Origin: Undibacterium sp. 5I1
GTDB taxonomy: Bacteria; Pseudomonadota; Gammaproteobacteria; Burkholderiales; Burkholderiaceae_D
Length of the DNA stretch: 64,000 nucleotides
Direction of reading: 5' to 3'
Assembly: GCF_034314085.1 (NCBI RefSeq)
Contig: NZ_JAVIWI010000001.1
Location: 4,030,001-4,094,000 of the forward strand
Shown here: positions 1-9,250 of the stretch, piece by piece
Layout of the letters: the number at the start of each line of letters is the position of its first letter
Position numbering within the stretch: position 1 is the stretch's first letter
Notes under the pieces: generated by a model
What the model saw: the letters and a program-made list of their open reading frames with translations, nothing else
The model's database searches: none
Told to the model about the DNA's origin: nothing
Made by a program: the position numbers and the translations under genes

Positions 1-1
1 C

Positions 2-142
2 GTTAAAGGCGGCGATTACGATATGAGTGCCATCCCCGAAGGCCAGGCAGTATTAGCCTATGGTGGTCAGGTTGCTGCCATTGAATTTGAACATGATCGT
101 TCTACCAGCCAATTATTAGCGCGAGTGCGCTCACAAAAATAA
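2..142 (+). CDS. C-terminal end of an unidentified protein (cut by window edge)
   Basis: An open frame enters from the left edge and stops at TAA 140-142, leaving 46 residues that end in ARVRSQK. The frame has balanced composition (for example AVLAYGGQVAAIEFEH) and reads like the end of a real protein. I do not recognise the family from this tail. The next gene is on the opposite strand and convergent. Confidence 0.5.
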   Translation, partial: VKGGDYDMSAIPEGQAVLAYGGQVAAIEFEHDRSTSQLLARVRSQK

Positions 143-281
143 ATAGAACCTGCGCAAGACGATTCAAGTTGTGTTGCAGCGCTCGCACTTAAATCGCGGT
201 GGCGTTATTGCTCTGCGCGGCACATGCCATTTGCGTTGCTGCGAAGTGGTAGCGGTCTAATGGACAATCTGGGTTTAAACT

Positions 282-3098
282 TCAACCCGCCAGTAGCCGC
301 TCAAAATCCTCCGGCGGTATCGGTCTGGAAAACAAATAGCCTTGCGCAAAATCACATCCGGCTTGCTTTAATAAGTCACGCTGCTCTTCGGTTTCTACAC
401 CTTCTGCAATCACTTTTAATCCTAGCTTGTGTGCCATGACAATAATAGCTTCTGCCAAGGCGCTATCGCTTGATCCTGGTGTCATGTTACGGACAAAGGA
501 TTGATCAATTTTGAGGTAATCGATGTCGAATTTTTTTAGATACGATAGCGAAGAATAACCAGTTCCAAAATCATCCAACGCAACTTGCATCCCTGCATCG
601 CGGAACTGTAATAACTTATCGCTGACGAGGGTGCTGGCGTCCAATAGCAAGCCTTCAGTAATTTCGATAGTAATTGCCTGGCCGGGCAACTCTGCTTCAT
701 GCAAATGATTAATCCAGTTCGCATAACGAGAACCGTCGCGTTGGAATTCTACCGGTGATTGATTAATGCTGATTTGAAAATTCTTCTGCGCCGGATATAG
801 GTTTCTCCAGCGTTGCAGCCAACGTACTGAGGCTTTAAAAACAGTCTCGCCAATATCAAAAATCAAGTCACTGGTCTCAGCAATGGCGATGAATTCCAGC
901 GGGCTGATAAAGCCTCGTTGTGGGTGCTGCCAGCGTATTAAGGCTTCCGCTTTTTGGATGATCCCAGTGTTTAAGTCAATAATTGGTTGGAAATACACGG
1001 AGAGTTGCTGCTCTGCGATGGCGATGCGTAAATCGCTACCCAACCGCAGTCGCGCCAATGCTGCAACTTGCAGACTGGGTGTAAAGTAATTAAAACGATT
1101 GCGACCGGCATTCTTTGCTGCATACATTGCCTGATCGGCGTTCTTCAATAAGTCGTCTAGGCTGACGGCATCATCTGGATACAAGGTAATGCCAATACTG
1201 GCCGATAAAAACACTTCTTCGTTCGCCAGTTGAAAAGAGCTAGACATTTTTTTGATAATGCTTTGTGCGATCTGCTCTACGTCTTCCGGGTTATGTTGAT
1301 CTGGAAGCGAAACAGTAAATTCATCGCCTCCTAATCGGGCGACTGTGTCGGATTCTCTGACGCAAGTGAGCAGCCGTTTGGCAGCTTCTACCAGCAGGAT
1401 ATCGCCGACAGAATGGCCTAGCGTATCGTTCACTTCTTTGAAGTGATCCAGATCAATAAATAGTACGGCTAGTGAGCGGCCATTACGCTTACTTTTCTTG
1501 ATATCTTGCTCAAGCCGGTCATAAAACATGCGGCGGTTTGGCAACCCGGTCAGCGTATCGATATTGGCTTGCTGCCAGATCATGGCCTCGGCATTTTTAC
1601 GCTCGGTAATGTCTAGGTGCGTACCTACCATGCGCAGTGGCTTTCCGTCATGATCACGCTCTACGATGGTACCGATGGATTGCAGCCAGCGCCATTCACC
1701 AGTGCGAGTTTTTTGACGAATTTCAACGCGATATTCGGGGATTTTTCCGGCTAGATAATCCTGGTAAATAGTACTTGCTTTATCTACGTCATCGGGATGC
1801 AGACGAGCGAACCAGGCGTTGCTGGTTTCATTCATTTCTGCAACGGTATAGCCAAGCATATTGGCATATTCTTCGTTGACGATGGTGACACCGGTTTGCA
1901 CATTCAGATCGTACAAACCTTGATGATTTGCCAGCAGCGCCATGCGCAGACGTTCGGCACTTTCCTGCAAGGCGGTTTCTGCATTTTTACGTTCTGAGAT
2001 ATCGGTATGGGTACCGATTACGCGTACTGGCAAACCTTGGGCATTACGTTGTATGACGGTACCGCGGGTCAATATCCACTTCCAGGTACCGTCCTTGCAT
2101 TGCACCCGATGTTCGTTCAAATAAATCGGCGTGAGGCCATCAAAATGCGCCTGACGGTCGGCGTACATTTGTGCCAGATCTTCGGGGTGAGTGCGCTTGT
2201 CTAGCTCTTCCGATAAGTCATTAATGTCGGTGCCGCCGTAGCCGTAGATTTCTTTCAGTCTTGGCGAGAGTATCTCTACCCCGGTTTGCGGGTACCAATC
2301 CCAGACCCCGTCGCCTGAAACTTCCAGCGCCATTTTCCATAGCTCTTCATTTTGCTTGTACTGTTCTTCGCTTTTCTTTTGCTGAGAAATATCCTGCACA
2401 AAAGCGTACACACCGCGTACGCCATCAATATCCATGTCTGGGTAGAGTTCTATCGTCACCCAGCGGTCATTGCCGGTGACGTATTTCATATACGTTTCAA
2501 AAGAGACAAATTCACCGGTGAGCGCGCGACTAAGATGAGGGAGTGATTTTTCAAATGCCTGCTCACCGACGACGACCGACACCTTCAGACCAATCACTTC
2601 GGTTTTATCGTAGCCAAACCATCGCTCATAAGTTTTATTGGCGAACTGGTAGCGATACTCTTTGTCGATATATGAGATACAGACAGGCAAGGCGTCAATC
2701 AGATTCATCAGATCATGATTCGAATTTTGAAAGCGTTGATTGACCTGTTTGGTAGTACTGATGTCTTCCACCATGCCGCGTACCGTACTGGCATGTTTGA
2801 TCGCAGCGGCGTTGCTAAGTTGTTTGTCTGTATTTAGAATGCCGCGCTGTTGTAACCACTGAATTTCGCCTTTGGCGCTGGTCAGTTGGTATTCGATTTC
2901 GAACGGCGTGCCGTGGCGCACGGTGTTGTGCAAGGCATCTTGCAATTGCTGCCAGATATCGCTGGGATAGAAACTTTTAGCCTCAGCCTTGGAGAGCCGT
3001 GCTTTGCCGGGATCGCGGCCCATGATCGCGCACATCTGCGGTGACCAGACGAATTCTTCCGCTTCTTCATTCCAAGTCCATGTACCGACATTTTTCAA
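282..3098 (-). CDS. PAS-PAS-PAS-PAS-GGDEF-EAL cyclic-di-GMP signalling protein
   Basis: Bifunctional-type c-di-GMP protein of 938 aa with no obvious membrane segment, so probably a cytosolic sensor. Four PAS domains with PAC-like ends occupy about residues 1-510, followed by a diguanylate cyclase domain and a C-terminal phosphodiesterase domain. The GGDEF signature is intact (RLGGDEF), and RESD five residues before it matches the inhibitory RxxD I-site. The EAL domain keeps EALIRW, the glutamate of TIEITEG, DDFGTGYSSL, KIDQSF and AEGVET, so both activities look possible on paper. The only in-frame start is TTG at 3098, and the frame is closed a short way upstream. The protein therefore begins directly in the first PAS domain and may have lost an N-terminal sensor. 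The signal sensed is unknown. Confidence 0.9.
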   Translation of the reverse strand: MKNVGTWTWNEEAEEFVWSPQMCAIMGRDPGKARLSKAEAKSFYPSDIWQQLQDALHNTVRHGTPFEIEYQLTSAKGEIQWLQQRGILNTDKQLSNAAAIKHASTVRGMVEDISTTKQVNQRFQNSNHDLMNLIDALPVCISYIDKEYRYQFANKTYERWFGYDKTEVIGLKVSVVVGEQAFEKSLPHLSRALTGEFVSFETYMKYVTGNDRWVTIELYPDMDIDGVRGVYAFVQDISQQKKSEEQYKQNEELWKMALEVSGDGVWDWYPQTGVEILSPRLKEIYGYGGTDINDLSEELDKRTHPEDLAQMYADRQAHFDGLTPIYLNEHRVQCKDGTWKWILTRGTVIQRNAQGLPVRVIGTHTDISERKNAETALQESAERLRMALLANHQGLYDLNVQTGVTIVNEEYANMLGYTVAEMNETSNAWFARLHPDDVDKASTIYQDYLAGKIPEYRVEIRQKTRTGEWRWLQSIGTIVERDHDGKPLRMVGTHLDITERKNAEAMIWQQANIDTLTGLPNRRMFYDRLEQDIKKSKRNGRSLAVLFIDLDHFKEVNDTLGHSVGDILLVEAAKRLLTCVRESDTVARLGGDEFTVSLPDQHNPEDVEQIAQSIIKKMSSSFQLANEEVFLSASIGITLYPDDAVSLDDLLKNADQAMYAAKNAGRNRFNYFTPSLQVAALARLRLGSDLRIAIAEQQLSVYFQPIIDLNTGIIQKAEALIRWQHPQRGFISPLEFIAIAETSDLIFDIGETVFKASVRWLQRWRNLYPAQKNFQISINQSPVEFQRDGSRYANWINHLHEAELPGQAITIEITEGLLLDASTLVSDKLLQFRDAGMQVALDDFGTGYSSLSYLKKFDIDYLKIDQSFVRNMTPGSSDSALAEAIIVMAHKLGLKVIAEGVETEEQRDLLKQAGCDFAQGYLFSRPIPPEDFERLLAG

Positions 3099-3638
3099 TT
3101 GTGGCGCCTTATTGGTTGCTGTCCGGTCGTGCTCATTGGTGTTTCGCCATCATGCTTCAGTACGCTCAAGGGTCGCGGTCTGATCTTGCCGCATAAATAT
3201 TAACGCGTCGCTTGGTAAATAGACATACTTTTTCAACTCAAACGATTTGTTGTTGCAGTTTGCCAAAACTAGCAGAGATAGTTGGGATGCCCGCCTCAGC
3301 TTGAATCTTGCTTTGGCTTGGGCGATGTTTATTCAAAACTATCTAACTTGTTGCAGCTTATTTGATCTGGTCCAAACTGACTAATGCGTTCCGTCATTGC
3401 TCGTTTTAATATCCGCTGAAAAAAGAAAACTGCTTTCTATGAGGTTATATATCGCATCAAACAAAGCGCGTTGTTTGCAATTTAGCGTCTATTTCTCAGG
3501 CTGAACTGTACCGGCAAGAAATACATACTCCTATGCAGTATTATTTGTTGTCCATATAAAGTATGGACAATCAGCCAATTTAGTGAAAAATGGTGGGGAG
3601 TATATGATTTCCTGCATCTTTAGACAGGATTTGGATGA
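3099..3638. other. Intergenic region holding a family A repeat
   Basis: This 540 bp stretch between two minus-strand genes is AT-rich and has no open frame I trust. Its only clear structure is the family A repeat at 3525-3603. A promoter for the GGDEF/EAL gene must lie here, but I could not pick one with confidence. Confidence 0.5.
3525..3603 (+). repeat. Family A miniature inverted-repeat element, copy 1
   Basis: 79 bp bounded by ATACTCC and GGAGTAT, with a central hairpin TTGTCCAT / ATGGACAA and an A-rich stretch before the right end (GAAAAATGG). Five further copies of the same size and plan occur in this window. No target duplication is evident. The orientation is assigned arbitrarily, with the A-rich end on the right taken as plus. 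Confidence 0.75.
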
Positions 3639-4109
3639 TCAGGCTCCGCCTGCAAAACCGTTTTGACGCCATGCCTCATACACCACGATGGCGACCGTGT
3701 TGGACAGATTGAGACTACGGTTGTCGGGGCGCATCGGTAGCCGTATTCTTTGCTCGCTCGGGAAGGAGGCGCGTAGCTCGGGCGCTAATCCGCGTGTCTC
3801 TGCGCCAAATACAAAATAATCACCTGGCTGAAACTGTACGGAGGCAAAGGTGGAGGAGCCATGCGTCGTCATCGCAAACATACGCGTCAGATCGGGTTGC
3901 TCTTGCTCTAAAAACGCGGCGTAGTTTTTATGTACTTTCATCGTGGCGTAGTCGTGATAATCCAGACCAGCCCGCTTCATCTTGCTGTCATCCAGCGGAA
4001 AGCCGAGAGGTTCAATCAAGTGCAACTGCACACCTGTATTGGCGCATAGACGGATAATATTGCCGGTATTCGGCGGGATTTCGGGTTCGACCAGAACGAC
4101 GTGGAACAA
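3639..4109 (-). CDS. trmL: tRNA (cytidine(34)-2'-O)-methyltransferase TrmL
   Basis: SPOUT-class RNA methyltransferase that 2'-O-methylates the wobble nucleotide of leucine tRNAs. The 156-aa length is typical for TrmL. Family hallmarks are visible: EPEIPPNTGNIIRLCANTG near the N-terminus, FGAETRGLAPEL (the knot GxE region) and the closing IRLPMRPDNRSLNLSNTVAIV. The start is TTG at 4109 with AAGGAAAT five bases upstream as ribosome-binding site, which decides it. It lies downstream of comF on the same strand, separated by about 60 bp. Confidence 0.93.
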   Translation of the reverse strand: MFHVVLVEPEIPPNTGNIIRLCANTGVQLHLIEPLGFPLDDSKMKRAGLDYHDYATMKVHKNYAAFLEQEQPDLTRMFAMTTHGSSTFASVQFQPGDYFVFGAETRGLAPELRASFPSEQRIRLPMRPDNRSLNLSNTVAIVVYEAWRQNGFAGGA

Positions 4110-4170
4110 GGTGATTTCCTTTCAGCAGCGCTTTTTGTGCCGCTATAAATATGTTAGTTTTGTTAGTGTA

Positions 4171-5019
4171 TTAGTGGGGCAGGGTTCGGGCAAAAACATA
4201 ATTGCTGATTCTACGTACGCCAAAACGTTTTAACACAGTAGCGATTTCATGCAGCGTGGTGCCGGTGGTCATGACGTCATCGACGATGCCGATATGCTTA
4301 CCGTAAATTTGTTCGATCAATAGCTCGTTCGGGATGAAGGCGTTACGGACGTTTTTTTGTCTCTCATCAGGGTGCAGGCTACTTTGTTGGGCAGTGTTGC
4401 GGGTGCGTTCCAGCAAGTCGGGTAAAAATGGAATGCCAAGCTGACGAGATAAAGGTTTGCCAATTTCAACTGCCTGATTAAAGCCACGCTCAATCAATCT
4501 TTGCTGGCCTAGCGGCACCGCTGCCAGCAGATCAGGTAAATCGCCTTTAGCATCTTGAACAATCGCGTCGCGTAGCAAGTCGGATAATAGCGGCGCTAAC
4601 ATGAGCTGGTGTGCAAATTTGAGCGCCAGGGCTAATTGATCTACGGGCGCTACGTAATTGCAGGCGACGACAGTGTGATCAAAGCTGGGTGGGTTTGCGA
4701 TGCATTCGCCGCAGCGCACTGCACCAGACGGTGTTTTTTCGATTGCAGCCGTCTGCGTGCTTTGCTCTATTTGATCTGATGATGTCGGTAGCGGTGTTAA
4801 TAATGATGTTAGTAGCGGCAGCGCGCATTGGCTGCAACGCGATACGCTTGCAGTGAAAAAATCCTCATAACAATCGGTACAGATCAATTCAGATTTTCTT
4901 GCAGACTTGTTTGACAGATGCAGGCCGCATAACGCGCACGAGGACGGCAAAAACTGGACAGTTTTTGCGAGCTGTGTGCTGATGGTGGTCGCTATTTTGG
5001 CGAAATGCATAGATGGCAT
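4171..5019 (-). CDS. comF: ComF family protein (phosphoribosyltransferase-like)
   Basis: ComF/GntX family. These proteins carry an N-terminal zinc-ribbon-like part and a type I phosphoribosyltransferase fold, and are linked to DNA uptake in several bacteria. Here the cysteine pairs CALC, CTDC, CSQC and CGEC cover the first part, and the PRPP-loop motif IVDDVMTTGTTLHEI is near the C-terminus. The frame stays open back to 5139, but that would overlap the divergent bioC start. ATG at 5019 (or 5010) leaves a usable divergent promoter gap and matches the family length. Confidence 0.85.
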   Translation of the reverse strand: MPSMHFAKIATTISTQLAKTVQFLPSSCALCGLHLSNKSARKSELICTDCYEDFFTASVSRCSQCALPLLTSLLTPLPTSSDQIEQSTQTAAIEKTPSGAVRCGECIANPPSFDHTVVACNYVAPVDQLALALKFAHQLMLAPLLSDLLRDAIVQDAKGDLPDLLAAVPLGQQRLIERGFNQAVEIGKPLSRQLGIPFLPDLLERTRNTAQQSSLHPDERQKNVRNAFIPNELLIEQIYGKHIGIVDDVMTTGTTLHEIATVLKRFGVRRISNYVFARTLPH

Positions 5020-5083
5020 GCGGCGAATTGAATGACAAGCGTGTAAACTCTGCGCATTATCGCACCCCCTCACACTGATTGCC

Positions 5084-5992
5084 ATGCTCAGCGCCCCCAT
5101 TGATTTAAGTCGTGTTCGTCGTTTGTTTGCCGATCCCAAAAAACTGGCGGGATCAGAATTTTTGCGTCGCGAAATCGCTAGCCGTATGCGGGAAAAATTA
5201 GAGCTGGTAAAAATACAGCCAGAACGTCTTTTGGATGCTGGTTGTGGTGAGGCAATCGATCTGATTCATATGCAGAGTTTGTTTCCGCAAGCGCATTTAT
5301 TGGGGATTGACGCATCGCTGCCGATGTTAAAGGCGGCGGCTGACAAACAAGTTGCAGCACAGAGTGCGGTTAGTCGCCTGTTTGCCAATTTGTTGCCTGC
5401 GGGTTTGCGCTCAAGTTCCCGTGCGAGCTTGCTCTGCGCCGATTTTGCCCGTTTGCCGGTAGCGGCGAATACCGTCGATCTGGTCTGGTCGAATCTTGCT
5501 CTGCATTGGCATCCGCAACCCGATTTGGTCTTTGCTGAATGGCGACGGGTGTTGCGTACCGAAGGTTTATTGATGTTTTCTTGTTTTGGGCCAGATAGTC
5601 TGATCGAATTGCGTCAGGCCTTTGCAAAAATTGACGGATTGCCGCATACCTTGCCTTTTGTCGACATGCATGATTTTGGCGATATGCTGGTGAATGCTGG
5701 TTTTTCTACACCAGTGATGGATATGGAAAAAATCACTCTGACTTACAGCGATGTCGAAAAACTGTTTGCCGATGTGCGCGCCTTGGGCGGCAATCCTCTT
5801 CTTACACGGCGCCAGGGCTTGTTGGGCAAACATGATTATCGTCGTCTGTGCGACGCATTACTGCAGATGCGCGGTGCCGATGGCAGAATTCCGCTGACAT
5901 TTGAGGTGGTATATGGCCATGCATTCCGGCCAATACCCAAAAAATTAGCATCAGGAGAATCCATCATTCGATTGGATTTTCCCAAAAAGTAA
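5084..5992 (+). CDS. bioC: Malonyl-ACP O-methyltransferase BioC-like SAM methyltransferase
   Basis: Class I SAM-dependent methyltransferase. BioC methylates malonyl-ACP and so starts pimeloyl synthesis for biotin. Motif I is LLDAGCGEAIDL (near residue 50) and the post-motif segment WSNLALHWHPQPDLVFAEW is characteristic of BioC, followed by LMFSCFGPDSLIELRQAF. At 302 aa it matches betaproteobacterial BioC. It is divergent from comF, an arrangement I regard as common in Burkholderiales. No other biotin gene is in the window, so the specific role rests on family resemblance. Confidence 0.82.
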   Translation: MLSAPIDLSRVRRLFADPKKLAGSEFLRREIASRMREKLELVKIQPERLLDAGCGEAIDLIHMQSLFPQAHLLGIDASLPMLKAAADKQVAAQSAVSRLFANLLPAGLRSSSRASLLCADFARLPVAANTVDLVWSNLALHWHPQPDLVFAEWRRVLRTEGLLMFSCFGPDSLIELRQAFAKIDGLPHTLPFVDMHDFGDMLVNAGFSTPVMDMEKITLTYSDVEKLFADVRALGGNPLLTRRQGLLGKHDYRRLCDALLQMRGADGRIPLTFEVVYGHAFRPIPKKLASGESIIRLDFPKK

Positions 5993-6295
5993 TTTGGTGT
6001 AGCGAAAATATTTTATAAATTTACCGAAAATAGCAAATTTTAAGTGTCGTAATCTAGGCTCAATTTGCGCTTAATATTGGCGATTTGAACCGCATTCCGC
6101 TTGATATACCGCGGCTTTACGCCTTATACTCTCGCAGTTGTGGAAGTTGCCATCATGCATTGACGATCATTGTTGAGTTAGAACACTAAGATATAACTTG
6201 AAGATGTAGTAAGAGTTCAATAGGGATTCAGTAAGCGCGTGTTGCAAATTAGGCACTTCTGTTAAAAGCATTCTAATGGGTTTTTTGGGGAAATC
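5993..6295. promoter_or_regulatory. Leader region upstream of the cytochrome oxidase cluster
   Basis: About 300 bp without a gene separates bioC from ctaC. It is AT-rich and must carry the promoter for the oxidase operon. A GGGGA ribosome-binding site at about 6286-6291 precedes the ctaC ATG. I saw no convincing sigma-70 pair or palindromic operator. Confidence 0.4.
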
Positions 6296-7471
6296 ATGAA
6301 ATACGCGAAGCGATTACCGTCGTTAATGCTTGGTGCCTCGCTCCTGGCGGCAGGTATGCCATCATGGGCAGTGGTGGATAGTCAGGGCGGTCCTGCAGTG
6401 ATGCAGTTGAACTTGCAGACACCAGTGACGCAGATAGCATCACAAATTTATTCACTGCATAATTTGATGCTCGTGATTTGCCTGGTTATTTTTGTGGCTG
6501 TTTTCGGCGTGATGTTTTACTCGATTTTTAAACATCGTAAATCAGCAGGTCATAAAGCGGCGACTTTCCACGAAAGTACCACCGTCGAAATTCTCTGGAC
6601 TATCGTTCCATTCGTTATTGTGATCGCTATGGCTTTGCCAGCGACTAGAACAGTAGTAGCAATGAAAGATACGTCCAACGCAGATATCACGATCAAAGCA
6701 ACTGGCATGCAATGGAAGTGGGGTTACGACTATCTCAAAGGCGACGGCGAAGGGATTTCTTTCTTGTCCACGCTGGCAACTCCAAGATCCCAGGTCGGTT
6801 CTCCTGGCGTCGCTCCCTCTGAAGCACGTGGTGACAACTACTTGTTAGAAGTCGATAACGAAGTGGTCGTGCCGGTCAATAAAAAAGTTCGCCTGATTAC
6901 GACTGCGAACGACGTCATTCATTCCTGGACTATCCCTGCATTTGGCGTAAAACAAGATGCGATTCCTGGTTATGTTCGTGATACCTGGTTTAAAGCAGAA
7001 AAGACCGGTACTTACCGCGGTCAGTGCGTAGAACTGTGCGGTAAAGAACACGCGTTCATGCCTATCGTCGTCAAAGTCGTCTCTGATGCAGACTATAAAG
7101 TCTGGGTGGATGGTAAGAAAAAAGAAATGGCTGCAAAAGCAGACGACCCAAGCAAAGTCTGGACAGTGGATGAGTCCAAAGCGCGTGGTGAAAAGATTTA
7201 TGCTGCCAATTGCGTAGCTTGCCACCAGGCTAATGGTAAAGGCGTACCAGGCGCATTTCCCGCCTTGGATGGTTCTGCCGTTGTGAATGGCCCTCGCGCC
7301 GGACAAATTGATATTTTGCTCAACGGTAAAAATAACAAAATGCCTGCATGGAAATCAGTTTTGTCAGATACAGAAATTGCTGCTGTAATTACTTACACGC
7401 GTAATAGCTGGTCGAATAAAGCCGCCGAAAATATCGTTCAGCCAGCAGAAGTGCTCGCTGCTCGTAAGTAA
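6296..7471 (+). CDS. ctaC: Cytochrome c oxidase subunit II with fused cytochrome c domain
   Basis: Subunit II of the aa3-type oxidase, which accepts electrons from cytochrome c through the CuA centre. A signal peptide (residues 1-25, ending in WAV) and two membrane segments (about 55-75 and 95-115) precede the periplasmic cupredoxin domain. The CuA ligands are visible in CVELCGKEHAFM. A C-terminal class I cytochrome c domain carries CVACHQANG and the distal methionine region NKMPAW. The 391-aa length fits subunit II plus one haem c domain, as in caa3-type or beta-proteobacterial aa3 oxidases. It is first in the operon, 26 bp before ctaD. Confidence 0.96.
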   Translation: MKYAKRLPSLMLGASLLAAGMPSWAVVDSQGGPAVMQLNLQTPVTQIASQIYSLHNLMLVICLVIFVAVFGVMFYSIFKHRKSAGHKAATFHESTTVEILWTIVPFVIVIAMALPATRTVVAMKDTSNADITIKATGMQWKWGYDYLKGDGEGISFLSTLATPRSQVGSPGVAPSEARGDNYLLEVDNEVVVPVNKKVRLITTANDVIHSWTIPAFGVKQDAIPGYVRDTWFKAEKTGTYRGQCVELCGKEHAFMPIVVKVVSDADYKVWVDGKKKEMAAKADDPSKVWTVDESKARGEKIYAANCVACHQANGKGVPGAFPALDGSAVVNGPRAGQIDILLNGKNNKMPAWKSVLSDTEIAAVITYTRNSWSNKAAENIVQPAEVLAARK

Positions 7472-7497
7472 TAGCATAGTAAGAACAGGAGAAACTG

Positions 7498-9096
7498 ATG
7501 AGCTCTACTACAGTCGCGCACGCTCACGACCACGCACATGACGATCACGCTCATGACCATCCACATGGCTGGCGTCGTTACTTATTTGCGACCAATCATA
7601 AAGATATCGGTAATTTGTATCTGTGGTTCGCATTCACGATGTTGTTGTCTGGCGGTGTCTTAGCACTGATTATCCGTAGCGAATTATTTCAGCCTGGTCT
7701 GCAATTAGTTCAGCCGGAATTTTTTAACCAACTGACGACTATGCATGGTCTGATCATGGTGTTCGGTGCGATTATGCCGGCTTTCGTTGGCTTCGCTAAC
7801 TGGATGATTCCGCTGCAAATCGGCGCGTCTGATATGGCGTTTGCCCGTATGAATAATTTCTCATTCTGGTTGATGCCTCCTGCTGCATTGTTACTACTAG
7901 GCTCGTTTTGGGTTCCAGGTGGTGCAACTGCTGCCGGCTGGACATTATATGCACCGCTGTCCACGCAAATGGGACCTGGTATGGATATGGCGATTTTCGC
8001 TATTCATATCATGGGTGCTTCTTCGATTATGGGTTCGATTAACATCATCACGACAATTCTGAACATGCGCGCTCCTGGCATGACTTTGATGAAGATGCCG
8101 ATGTTTTGCTGGACCTGGTTGATTACAGCTTATTTGCTGATCGCTGTAATGCCTGTACTGGCTGGTGCGATTACGATGACACTGACTGATCGTCATTTCG
8201 GTACGTCGTTCTTTAACGCTGCCGGTGGCGGTGATCCTGTGATGTACCAACACATTTTCTGGTTCTTCGGACATCCAGAGGTGTACATCATGATTCTGCC
8301 TGCGTTTGGTATCGTCTCGCAAATTGTTCCCGCCTTTGCCCGTAAGCCTTTGTTTGGTTATGCCTCCATGGTCTATGCAACATCGTCCATCGCGATTTTG
8401 TCTTTCATCGTTTGGGCGCATCACATGTTCACAACAGGTATGCCAGTAACAGCGCAGCTGTTCTTCATGTATGCCACGATGCTGATCTCGGTTCCTACAG
8501 GCGTGAAGGTATTTAACTGGATTGCGACAATGTGGAGAGGCTCTATGACTTTTGAGACGCCAATGCTGTTCGCAATCGGATTTATCTTTGTATTTACTAT
8601 GGGTGGTTTTACTGGTTTGATTCTGGCCGTAACGCCAATTGATATCCAGTTACAAGACACCTATTATGTGGTCGCTCATTTCCACTACGTATTAGTTGCT
8701 GGCTCTCTGTTTGCCTTATTTGCTGGATACTACTACTGGAGTCCGAAATGGACTGGTTTTATGTACAACGAATTACGTGGCAAGATCCATTTCTGGGGTT
8801 CGCTGATTTGGTTTAACGTCACCTTCTTCCCTATGCATTTCTTAGGGCTGGCAGGTATGCCGCGCCGTTACGCAGACTATCCTGCTCAATTTACTGATTT
8901 CAACCAAGTTGCCACAGTTGGTGCGTTTGGATTTGGTTTGATGCAAGTTTATTTCCTGTTTGCGGTCGTTATACCTTCCATCAAAGGTGGTAAGCCAGCG
9001 TTGGCAAAACCTTGGGATGGCGCAGAAGGTCTGGAATGGACAGTTCCAAGTCCAGCTCCTTTCCACACGTTTGAAGAACCACCAACCGTAAAATAA
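7498..9096 (+). CDS. ctaD: Cytochrome c oxidase subunit I
   Basis: Catalytic subunit with haem a, haem a3 and CuB: it reduces O2 to water and pumps protons across the inner membrane. Of 532 aa with twelve expected membrane spans. Typical motifs are present: GHPEVYI (CuB histidine and the cross-linked tyrosine), WAHHMFTTG, and [12 protein letters not shown] carrying haem ligands. The N-terminus carries an unusual His/Asp-rich stretch (about residues 8-25, repeats of HAHD) before the conserved [15 protein letters not shown]. That part may bind metal, but this is inference. Confidence 0.97.
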   Translation: MSSTTVAHAHDHAHDDHAHDHPHGWRRYLFATNHKDIGNLYLWFAFTMLLSGGVLALIIRSELFQPGLQLVQPEFFNQLTTMHGLIMVFGAIMPAFVGFANWMIPLQIGASDMAFARMNNFSFWLMPPAALLLLGSFWVPGGATAAGWTLYAPLSTQMGPGMDMAIFAIHIMGASSIMGSINIITTILNMRAPGMTLMKMPMFCWTWLITAYLLIAVMPVLAGAITMTLTDRHFGTSFFNAAGGGDPVMYQHIFWFFGHPEVYIMILPAFGIVSQIVPAFARKPLFGYASMVYATSSIAILSFIVWAHHMFTTGMPVTAQLFFMYATMLISVPTGVKVFNWIATMWRGSMTFETPMLFAIGFIFVFTMGGFTGLILAVTPIDIQLQDTYYVVAHFHYVLVAGSLFALFAGYYYWSPKWTGFMYNELRGKIHFWGSLIWFNVTFFPMHFLGLAGMPRRYADYPAQFTDFNQVATVGAFGFGLMQVYFLFAVVIPSIKGGKPALAKPWDGAEGLEWTVPSPAPFHTFEEPPTVK

Positions 9097-9133
9097 ATTG
9101 GAGTAGAGCGTGTTCATCGCGCTCTTAAAAATA

Positions 9134-9241
9134 ATGAGTAATAACAAGAAGGCCAATAACACTAGAACAGGGTTGATTCTGTTCACTGTTGCCTTAGTAT
9201 TTTTTGTTGGTGTTATCGTTAAACAATCGTTTTTCCGCTAA
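9134..9241 (+). CDS. Small single-span cytochrome oxidase assembly protein (35 aa)
   Basis: A 35-aa frame (MSNNKKANNTRTG...KQSFFR) sits between ctaD and ctaG. It has a polar lysine-rich start and one hydrophobic span (GLILFTVALVFFVGVIV). Short proteins of this kind are annotated between subunit I and CtaG in Burkholderiales as a cytochrome oxidase small assembly protein. ATG 9134 is the only sensible start, and the stop lies 9 bp before the ctaG ATG, which suggests translation coupling. It is small enough to be missed by most gene callers. Confidence 0.75.
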   Translation: MSNNKKANNTRTGLILFTVALVFFVGVIVKQSFFR

Positions 9242-9250
9242 GGCTAGCTA

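Noticed and set aside
6845..7306. Long minus-strand frame (153 codons) inside ctaC
   Set aside because: Shadow of the ctaC codons; ctaC is certain and the antisense frame has no domain.
7945..8424. Long minus-strand frame (159 codons) inside ctaD
   Set aside because: Antisense shadow of the subunit I gene.
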